The position numbers and the translations under genes are program-made. A stretch of 11,550 nucleotides of DNA from NCBI GenBank assembly GCA_964462125.1, contig CAYWXT010000185.1, positions 1-11,550 of the forward strand. The letters are read 5' to 3'. Below the pieces are notes generated by a model, which worked only from the letters and a program-made list of their open reading frames with translations, made no database searches and had not been told where the DNA came from. The stretch's first letter is position 1. The number at the start of each line of letters is the position of its first letter. This DNA comes from JAWLFY01 sp964462125 (GTDB lineage: Bacteria; Planctomycetota; Planctomycetia; Pirellulales; Pirellulaceae). Positions 6,018 through 11,550 of this stretch are shown here, piece by piece.

Positions 6018-8732
6018 TCACTGGCGAAACCCCTCGCTCTCGATGATTGCGAGGACAAGTGTCTTTAGTCGATAGTCCGCACCGGCAAATCGGTCGTGCA
6101 GGTCCTTCAATGACGGTTGGTCGCCGAACGCGGGGGCTCGTCCCATCGCGTACGTGTACATGTGGCGGACCAGCGAATTGGCGAAATCATCGCGACGTTG
6201 CTCGACAAGATACCGCTTCAGCTCGCGAATTCCCTCGATTCGCTCCCCGCTGGGAAGCTCCGCCGACGCGTCCACCGGTCGGGCCTCTGCCGCCGGCCCC
6301 GCAGCGAAAACTTCGCTCCGCCATCGCCCGGTCGCGTCGAAGTTTTCAAACGGGATGCCCCACGGATCGATCGACGCATGACACGACCGACAAGCGTCCG
6401 CGTCGCGATGCATCTCGATTTGCTGTTTCAGCGACAGTCCCTCCAACTCCGGGCTCTGACTGTCAATCTCCGGCACATTGGGAGGCGGTGGTGGAGGCGG
6501 CGTCCCCAGTAGCCGGTCCAGCAGCCAGACGCCACGGCGAATCGGATGAGAATCCCTTCCATCGGAGTTCATCGTCAATAGACTCGCCTGAGTCAACAAA
6601 CCGCCGCGGGACGATCCCGCTGGCAAAGCGACCTTGGCAAAGCTACCGTCGATGACCGAATCGATTCCGTAGTGCCGCGCCAGACGCTCGTTGAGCACTA
6701 GGTAGTCGGAATCAAGAAGGTCCAGCGCGCTGGCATCGGGATCGGAAAACACCTGCACGAAATACCGCAGCGTTTCTTCAACGGCCAGGTCGATCAGGTC
6801 CTGGTCATACTGCGGGTAGAGTTCGGTATCGACCGCGACGTTGCGAAGTCGGTCCAGACGCAACCACTGGCGGCAGAAGTCTCGAAGAAACCGCTCCGCT
6901 TTCGGGTCATCGAGCATTCGCGTGGCTTCGCTCACCAACACATCGGAATCGCAAATCGAATCGTCCTCTGCAAGCTCTCTCAACCGCGCATCGGGTGGCT
7001 CGAGCCAAAGCAGATAGGAGAGCCGCGACGCAAGCTGATACGGCGTCGTCTCGCTTCCCGGCTTCTCATTCTCGGCGGCAACGTACTCGTGAAACAGAAA
7101 TGCGGGAGAGACCAAGGTGGCTGCCATCGTTTCCCGCAAGGCATCTTCGAATGATGCACCTGCGTCCCGCAGTTGGTCGAAAAGCGTCAACTTCGAATCG
7201 ACCTCCGACGGATGGGCCGGCCGCCGGTAAGCCCGGTCGAGGAACCGCGTCAGAACGTCACGCGCCGTCCTTCGCTGCTGGGCTGCGTTTTTGGGATCCC
7301 CTGGGTTTCCGGCGTACCGCTCCGGGTCGATCGACCACCGATAGGGCCCCTTCGCCGTGACGCCCGGTATCACCTCCACCTCGACGGAGTCCAGATACAG
7401 CGCATTCAGTCCCGCTTCGGCCATTGTCTTCAGTGGCACCGCCACCTGGTCCGCTTCCGATTCCCGGTATCCTCCGCGGCCGAGGTCGTAGATCGCTCGC
7501 TCGTCCCGCGTCACGTTGGAGATAAACAGTTGGTTGAGATCGAAGACGCTAAGACGATCGTAAACCTCTTCATCTTGCTGATGCCCTTTGGTAGGGACAT
7601 CCTCCATGCGATAGCGGAACTCGTAGACCGCCGGCTGGTCGCGCGTCGCCTTGACGTCGACCTCACCCAACATGCGTGTGTCCATCCAGTCGCCGTCGCC
7701 GAGCGTGATGCCCGTCTCAACCCGCATGCGGGGATAGCGTCCACTGCGGCTCGGCGTCGCTGCCGCGCGGATCCGAACCACCATCTCACCGCTTGTGGGA
7801 AACTTCGGAAACGCCACAAACTGTTGATGCAGCTTGGGGATCGCTTCCCGCAGCGGTTCCTCGGTCGGGAACGGCCCCGGCGGAAGCGGCGTCAGCGGTC
7901 CGACGAAATCGGGTGACGCGCGGCGGTTGGTCAACTGGCGCTCTCGAAACTCCTCCCAGTCCACCGGTTCGGGCGCACGATCGCGGGTGCCATAGCGGTC
8001 GGCGGTCGAATAGTAGAGGTCCTCCAGTTCGATGAAATACCGCAGCGGTGACTCCGCCGGTTCACCAAACAGCACATACCGGGCAACGGCCGAGCGAGCC
8101 GTTTCCAGATAGCACTCGATCTGCAGCGAGGAGAGCCCCAGCAGTTCGGCACTGTTCCGGTAGCCTTCCGGCGAAACAGGGTCGGGAGTCAGTCGATCGG
8201 TGAATTGCGCGTCCACGCCAAACAGATGCTGCATCGTGTGGTTGTATTCCGCCACCGTCAATCGGCGCATGCGTGCGTTGCGTCCCGAACGACGATCCGC
8301 TTCTGCCCATGTCGTCAACTGGCGATCGAGCCAACGGCTGAGAAACTGGCGATCGGCGTCGGAGAGGGCTCCGGCATCCTCCGGCGGCATCCGCTGCTCG
8401 TCGATCATTCGCTTGACAGTCTGCACCGTCTTACGATCCTGTGGCGTTCGCCCAGAAAGATCGATCGTGTCAAGACGCACGCTGGCTTCCTGAGTGTCCG
8501 ATCCGTGGCAGTCGACGCAGGAATCGCGAAGGATGCGGGCGACCGCCGGAGCCTGATGCGATTCCGCTGCACCATCATCATCGCTGCTTTCAGCCGTCGC
8601 CTCCTCGGGTCCGCTCGCGGCGACGATTCGCTGCGGAACACTCAAGAATGCAGTTATGGCAGTTATGAAGAACGCAAATGCGGCGCCCGGCAACCTGGCG
8701 GGCATGGCGACATGGCAGATCGCGCTCAACAT
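6018..8732 (-). CDS. Large diheme c-type cytochrome of the PSCyt1-PSD3-PSD5-PSD4-PSCyt3-PSD2 (DUF1592/DUF1588) type
   Basis: A 904-residue exported protein. Residues about 12-38 are a signal peptide or N-anchor. PSCyt1 carries a heme c site, C72-V-D-C75-H76, with a possible axial Met in M115-P-P. PSD3 (DUF1587) spans about 154-220 (R-L-T-V-x-E-Y-N-H-T). A large central segment rich in beta strands follows (about 225-500). PSD5 (DUF1595) and PSD4 (DUF1592) fill about 510-720, PSCyt3 (DUF1588) carries a second heme site C781-R-S-C784-H785 after a poly-proline stretch, and PSD2 (DUF1585) closes the protein. It should be a secreted or surface electron-transfer protein; substrate and partner are not known. 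The start at 8732 is chosen because it begins the signal peptide. A frame open to 8819 would encode part of a 14-bp tandem repeat, and ATG 8705 is a third option. No strong ribosome-binding site is seen. It leads the operon with the DUF1552 gene. Confidence 0.92.
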   Translation of the reverse strand: MLSAICHVAMPARLPGAAFAFFITAITAFLSVPQRIVAASGPEEATAESSDDDGAAESHQAPAVARILRDSCVDCHGSDTQEASVRLDTIDLSGRTPQDRKTVQTVKRMIDEQRMPPEDAGALSDADRQFLSRWLDRQLTTWAEADRRSGRNARMRRLTVAEYNHTMQHLFGVDAQFTDRLTPDPVSPEGYRNSAELLGLSSLQIECYLETARSAVARYVLFGEPAESPLRYFIELEDLYYSTADRYGTRDRAPEPVDWEEFRERQLTNRRASPDFVGPLTPLPPGPFPTEEPLREAIPKLHQQFVAFPKFPTSGEMVVRIRAAATPSRSGRYPRMRVETGITLGDGDWMDTRMLGEVDVKATRDQPAVYEFRYRMEDVPTKGHQQDEEVYDRLSVFDLNQLFISNVTRDERAIYDLGRGGYRESEADQVAVPLKTMAEAGLNALYLDSVEVEVIPGVTAKGPYRWSIDPERYAGNPGDPKNAAQQRRTARDVLTRFLDRAYRRPAHPSEVDSKLTLFDQLRDAGASFEDALRETMAATLVSPAFLFHEYVAAENEKPGSETTPYQLASRLSYLLWLEPPDARLRELAEDDSICDSDVLVSEATRMLDDPKAERFLRDFCRQWLRLDRLRNVAVDTELYPQYDQDLIDLAVEETLRYFVQVFSDPDASALDLLDSDYLVLNERLARHYGIDSVIDGSFAKVALPAGSSRGGLLTQASLLTMNSDGRDSHPIRRGVWLLDRLLGTPPPPPPPNVPEIDSQSPELEGLSLKQQIEMHRDADACRSCHASIDPWGIPFENFDATGRWRSEVFAAGPAAEARPVDASAELPSGERIEGIRELKRYLVEQRRDDFANSLVRHMYTYAMGRAPAFGDQPSLKDLHDRFAGADYRLKTLVLAIIESEGFRQ

Positions 8733-8792
8733 GGTTCTCGATCTCGCCCTGTCGCGTCGCAATGCTGTCTTCGTGTCGCCGTTTTTGTGCCT

Positions 8793-8834
8793 GGCCCCGA
8801 GCCACCGGCCCCGAGCCACCGGCCCCGAGCCATC
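8793..8834. repeat. 14-bp tandem repeat, three copies
   Basis: GGCCCCGAGCCACC is repeated exactly at 8793-8806 and 8807-8820. A third copy with one change (CATC) follows at 8821-8834, and a degenerate fourth may extend to about 8848. The unit is not a multiple of three, which argues that the array is non-coding and that the cytochrome gene starts downstream of it. Confidence 0.9.
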
Positions 8835-8962
8835 GGCCCGAACCGTCCACGGAACCCTTCAGCCTATCCGAGCGGCAGTGCAGCGGCAAACCGGCAGGCA
8901 TCCCAGCAAGCGTTGCCGACCCGCAGCCTTGGTAGTCATTCCAGGGCGGTGGGTGCGGTATT

Positions 8963-9017
8963 CAACGCAATGACGCCGGTGGCGCAGAGGCGCCGGTGGG
9001 GCGTTGAGTTCATTGCG
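8963..9017. repeat. Compound palindromic element
   Basis: CGCAATGA (8966-8973) pairs with TCATTGCG (9010-9017), and the overlapping CAACGC (8963-8968) pairs with GCGTTG (9001-9006). Inside lie two direct copies of CGCCGGTGG (8974-8982 and 8991-8999). The two outer pairings compete, so the element could switch between hairpins. It looks like a dispersed intergenic repeat (REP-like) rather than a gene. Confidence 0.6.
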
Positions 9018-9033
9018 CGGGCATGGGAGAGGC

Positions 9034-9052
9034 CCCAGGCTCGCAGCCTGGG
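9034..9052. repeat. Perfect 8-bp-stem hairpin
   Basis: CCCAGGCT and AGCCTGGG flank a CGC loop. No T-run follows on either strand, so it is not a typical intrinsic terminator. Together with the palindrome just before it, it forms a REP-like block between divergent genes. Confidence 0.7.
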
Positions 9053-9332
9053 CTACGGGCAGCCGGGGATCTGGCTCCGCGCGCCGTTATCGCTTCGCTG
9101 AGCACGATTGATTCGATGCCAGAACGTTCTCATTCAGTAAAACACCAGCAGCAACGGGATACGAGACACCCGCCGCACACCGCGTGCCAAGACCGGCTCT
9201 CATCCCGCCCGCCTCAACGGCTCGCTTCGGACTTCGCGATTCATCGCCGCTCGACCACGCCATGATCGCGGACCGATCAGCGACTTTGGGCTAAGATGGG
9301 CCGTTTCGTGGATCGCTTTCGAATTGCAACCG

Positions 9333-9338
9333 GTGAGG
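9333..9338 (+). promoter_or_regulatory. Shine-Dalgarno site of the FAD-golvesin gene
   Basis: GTGAGG lies eight bases before the ATG at 9347. It favours this start over the upstream in-frame ATG at 9296, which would put extra charged residues before the signal peptide. Confidence 0.5.
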
Positions 9339-9346
9339 ATGGATTG

Positions 9347-10036
9347 ATGGCTCGTATTTCACGTCCGGCTTGGCTGGGCCTAGTGCTTCTCGTGACCGGA
9401 TTTCTTGCCGGTAACGAACAGAAGGTGATCGCTGAGGATGCAGAACGCTATGACGTGGTGATCTACGGCGGGACGTCGGCAGGGATCGCGGCTGCGGTGC
9501 AGGTGCGGCGAATGGGAGGGACGGTGATCGTGATCGAACCGTCCAGCAGAATCGGCGGATTGACCACCGGGGGACTGGGGCAGACCGATATCGGGAACAA
9601 GGCAGCGATTGGTGGAGTCGCTCGCGAATTCTACCGGCAAATCAAAACGTATTACGACAATCTGGATCACTGGAACTGGCAGGATCAGGACGCCTACCGT
9701 TCCGGCGGCCAGACGCGTAACCGTGCCGATGAAGACGCGATGTGGACGTTTGAACCAAAGGCTGCCCTCGTCGTCATGGAGGGACGATACGAAGTCCGGA
9801 TCGCCTACACCAGCAACCCGAATCGAGCGACCAACGTCCCGGTCACCGTCGAGCACGCGTCGGGACGGTCCACCGTGCACGTGAACCAGCGCAAAACGCC
9901 CGAACACGGAGCGTTCGGCACCGTCGGCCGATTCGACTTCACCGCGGGAAAGAGCACGATCGAAATCGGCAATCTCGGTACCGATGGCCACGTGATCGCC
10001 GATGCCGTGCAGTTGCTACCCGTCGAGAGCGACTAG
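9347..10036 (+). CDS. Exported FAD-oxidoreductase N-terminus joined to a golvesin-like C-terminal domain (internally deleted)
   Basis: A 229-residue open frame made of two family pieces. Residues 1-29 form a signal peptide. Residues 35-143 match the start of FAD-dependent oxidoreductases (PF12831 type): Y-D-V-V-I-Y-G-G-T-S-A-G-I-A-A-A nucleotide-binding loop, acidic end V-I-V-I-E64, G-G-L-T-T-G-G-L-G, then F-Y-R and W-T-F-E-P-K-A-A. Near residue 145 it passes without a break into G-R-Y-E-V-R-I-A-Y-T through D-G-H-V-I-A-D-A-V-Q, the C-terminal golvesin/xanthan-lyase-type beta domain that ends some longer relatives. The rest of the FAD and substrate domain, which makes up most of such proteins, is absent, so oxidoreductase activity is very unlikely. 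The start at 9347 is chosen over ATG 9296 because it opens the signal peptide and follows GTGAGG. The deletion keeps the frame. I read it as a degenerate gene still open, or an assembly error; a functional small chimera is possible. Confidence 0.8.
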   Translation: MARISRPAWLGLVLLVTGFLAGNEQKVIAEDAERYDVVIYGGTSAGIAAAVQVRRMGGTVIVIEPSSRIGGLTTGGLGQTDIGNKAAIGGVAREFYRQIKTYYDNLDHWNWQDQDAYRSGGQTRNRADEDAMWTFEPKAALVVMEGRYEVRIAYTSNPNRATNVPVTVEHASGRSTVHVNQRKTPEHGAFGTVGRFDFTAGKSTIEIGNLGTDGHVIADAVQLLPVESD

Positions 10037-10095
10037 CTGGACAGTTCAAGAAACTCATCGCTCGCTATACGACGCTGCCGGCAATGTCGTTGCGA
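10037..10095. other. Short gap between converging genes
   Basis: Fifty-nine bases separate the stops of the FAD-golvesin gene and the glycosyltransferase chimera. I see no stable stem-loop or T-run here for either strand. Confidence 0.5.
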
Positions 10096-11385
10096 CTACT
10101 CCAACGCGTCGCCGGGAATCACCTGCCTGTCGTTGCGGATCCCCAAGTGGGAATGGACCAGCGGGTCGATCGAGTAGCTGACTGCCTTGATCGCGCCGTC
10201 ACACAACGCCATCTGAAAAACGCCGGAGTGAGCCGAGCCAAACACCGCTCCCTCTTCCCCCGGCACGTAGGCGTCAGACACCGGCTGAAATCGCGGGTCG
10301 GACTCGGTTCCCGTATACCGGATCAGGTCCCGGTCGTCGCCGCTATAAGCGCTTTCATTGTCCCCCATGTCACTTCCGTTGCGGTACCGTGTGAACGGGA
10401 TTTGCTTCTCGCCCACAAGATAGGTCTGACTCAGTCCATCGATAATGTCGCGGAACTTCACCCGGCTCCGCTGGTAACAGACGCCGGTGCTGGCCGACAT
10501 GTCAGGCCATTGGTGGCCGGCAGCATTGTCGAGCGAATCGGGGCCGGTTCCCGAGCGGATCATCCGCCCCCCGCCATTGATTGCGTAATCGTGTCCCGCT
10601 CCCTCACCGATGATGTAGAGGTACAAGAACCGGCCGATCGGAAGCGCACCGGCGACCGCCAGCAAGCCGCTAATCCACGCCAGCACTCGCAGCGGATGAA
10701 ACATGAAGAACACCCGCAGTATCGTCAGTGCCGACCGAGAGATGAACTGCGGTAAAGAGCGAAACAACCGCGAGAGCCGCGTCGCCGCATTCGTCTCGAT
10801 CGGCACGAACTCGATGGCGAGACCTTTGCAGCTTGCCTGCAGCAGCGACTCGATCGTGTAGCTGTACCCAGTAACGATGTGTGTTCGCTCCGCAGCGGAT
10901 CGCGAATAGGCGCGGAAGCCACTCACGGGATCGGCTAAGTCACGTCCAGCCAACCGGCTGACGACACGCCGCCCGCACCGTTGCAGCCACCGCTTCAGAA
11001 GAGAGAACTTCTCGTCCTCGCCCGGCCGCCGATCACCAACGACCAAGTCGGCTCTTCCGGCAACGATCGGCTCGACCAACCGCTCGATCGCCGATCCCGG
11101 GTACTGATGATCGCCGTCGGTATTGACGATCACGTCGGCGCCGAGCCGCAGCGACGCGTCGAGCCCGGTGGCGAACGCCGCCGCCAACCCGCGGTTTTGG
11201 TTGTGTCGCACGACGTGATCGGCACCCAGACCCAACGCGACCGCAGAGGTCCCGTCGCGGCTGCCGTCGTCCACCACGAGCGTTTCGATCGAATCGACAC
11301 CATCAATCCGCGACGGCAAATCGGACACCACCCGATGCAGCGTTTCCGCTTCATTGAAGCACGGAATTTGGATGATCAGTTTCAT
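10096..11385 (-). CDS. Family-2 glycosyltransferase fused to a DUF1559 C-terminal domain (chimera)
   Basis: A 429-residue frame. Residues 1-220 are a dolichyl-phosphate-mannose-synthase-like GT2 domain: P8-C-F-N-E-A-E-T, V-D-D40-G-S-R-D-G-T, nucleotide-sugar/metal motif N-T-D90-G-D92-H-Q-Y, and D-P-V-S-G-F-R-A-Y. It would move a sugar from a nucleotide sugar to a lipid phosphate at the inner membrane. One membrane helix (about 226-251) is followed by the start of a second, F-L-Y-L-Y-I-I-G-E-G-A-G-H265. There the frame turns into D-Y-A-I-N-G-G-G, a DUF1559 C-terminal half with T-G-V-C-Y-Q-R-S-R-V, S-Q-T-Y-L-V-G-E-K, S-G-D-D and F-G-S-A-H-S-G-V-F-Q-M-A-L-C-D-G. The DUF1559 N-terminus with its prepilin-like helix is absent. 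The likely origin is a deletion between two same-strand genes. The start at 11385 begins the GT fold. Catalytic residues are intact, but the truncated membrane part may impair function. Confidence 0.85.
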   Translation of the reverse strand: MKLIIQIPCFNEAETLHRVVSDLPSRIDGVDSIETLVVDDGSRDGTSAVALGLGADHVVRHNQNRGLAAAFATGLDASLRLGADVIVNTDGDHQYPGSAIERLVEPIVAGRADLVVGDRRPGEDEKFSLLKRWLQRCGRRVVSRLAGRDLADPVSGFRAYSRSAAERTHIVTGYSYTIESLLQASCKGLAIEFVPIETNAATRLSRLFRSLPQFISRSALTILRVFFMFHPLRVLAWISGLLAVAGALPIGRFLYLYIIGEGAGHDYAINGGGRMIRSGTGPDSLDNAAGHQWPDMSASTGVCYQRSRVKFRDIIDGLSQTYLVGEKQIPFTRYRNGSDMGDNESAYSGDDRDLIRYTGTESDPRFQPVSDAYVPGEEGAVFGSAHSGVFQMALCDGAIKAVSYSIDPLVHSHLGIRNDRQVIPGDALE

Positions 11386-11417
11386 GGTGCCCCCAGTGAA
11401 AAGTTTCGGACGGGGTG

Positions 11418-11434
11418 AATAGGCTCCTATTGTA
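11418..11434 (-). promoter_or_regulatory. Possible -10 box overlapping a dyad upstream of the glycosyltransferase
   Basis: The minus strand carries TACAAT (11429-11434), about 44 bases before the ATG. It overlaps a dyad, AATAGG-CT-CCTATT at 11418-11431. This arrangement could be a promoter with an operator. No -35 hexamer is visible at the right distance, so support is modest. Confidence 0.35.
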
Positions 11435-11550
11435 GCCGTTAAGCGAGCGCGAAGGGGGACCGAAAAGAAACTTGACTCTGCGGCCCGTTTCCCATCGCAT
11501 CCCATGCTGGGGAATCGAACCGTACGGCAGCGGTTTGTTCACTCGCAATC

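Larger units (their letters stand above)
8733..9346. other. Repeat-rich spacer between divergent genes
   Basis: Over 600 bases with no gene I can support. It holds a 14-bp tandem repeat (8793-8834), a compound palindrome (8963-9017) and a short perfect hairpin (9034-9052). From about 9060 to 9290 I see no recognisable structure. TAAGAT at 9292-9297 could be a -10 box for the FAD gene, but no -35 partner is evident. The space must contain promoters for both flanking genes. Confidence 0.65.

Noticed and set aside
8733..8819. Upstream in-frame extension of the cytochrome gene
   Set aside because: It would be highly basic, precede the signal peptide and partly translate the 14-bp tandem repeat. 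ATG 8732 is a better start.
8793..8834. Possible CRISPR array
   Set aside because: The 14-bp units are directly adjacent with no spacers, and there are no cas genes.
35..10046. CTGGACAGT repeated at 35-43, 1059-1067 and 10037-10045, all in gaps between genes
   Set aside because: A few 9-mers are expected to occur three times by chance in this length. The intergenic placement is curious, but flanking bases do not align convincingly.
11494..11520. tRNA-like T-loop (GGTTCGATTCC on the minus strand)
   Set aside because: The flanking bases pair at only three of five T-stem positions, and no acceptor, D or anticodon arm can be built around it.

Overview
The window reads as chromosomal DNA of a planctomycete, probably a marine Pirellulales (Rhodopirellula-like) organism. 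The inference rests on family content: secreted sulfatases, a DUF1552 protein paired with a large PSCyt/PSD (DUF1587/1592/1588/1585) c-type cytochrome, a DUF1559 domain, a golvesin-like domain, an MJ0042-type zinc-ribbon membrane protein and a relic of a TrhO-RluA fusion. Base composition is moderately GC-rich and Shine-Dalgarno sites are patchy.

Layout. 70-1017 (-): zinc-ribbon membrane protein. 1100-1610 (-): wreck of a TrhO (rhodanese tRNA hydroxylase)-RluA (pseudouridine synthase) fusion gene. 1668-3284 (-): intact secreted sulfatase with an unusual C-G-P-M-R maturation motif. 3285-3614: divergent intergenic space holding a short IS3-type transposase relic and a hairpin. 3615-4530 (+): broken iduronate-2-sulfatase-like gene with a frameshift, an internal deletion, a nonsense codon and a lost C-terminus. 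4580-5968 and 6018-8732 (-): two-gene operon of a large diheme c-type cytochrome followed by a Tat-exported DUF1552 protein. 8733-9346: repeat-rich spacer with a 14-bp tandem repeat and two palindromes. 9347-10036 (+): short FAD-oxidoreductase N-terminus joined in frame to a golvesin-type C-terminal domain, missing the middle of the usual protein. 10096-11385 (-): family-2 glycosyltransferase joined in frame to the C-terminal half of a DUF1559 protein. 11386-11550: upstream region of that gene, with a -10-like box overlapping a dyad.

How it fits together. The sulfatases, the cytochrome/DUF1552 pair and the exported FAD protein are all predicted to leave the cytoplasm and belong to families that planctomycetes expand for using sulfated polysaccharides. 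The roles of the cytochrome/DUF1552 pair are not established. The most unusual feature of the window is that four separate loci (TrhO-RluA relic, iduronate sulfatase, FAD protein, glycosyltransferase-DUF1559) look like products of internal deletions that join family-conserved segments normally far apart. Three of these joints keep the reading frame of an open protein or domain pair. This suggests either a deletion-prone, decaying neighbourhood or an assembly problem; read mapping and comparison with relatives would decide. I see no defence system, CRISPR array, rRNA or tRNA.
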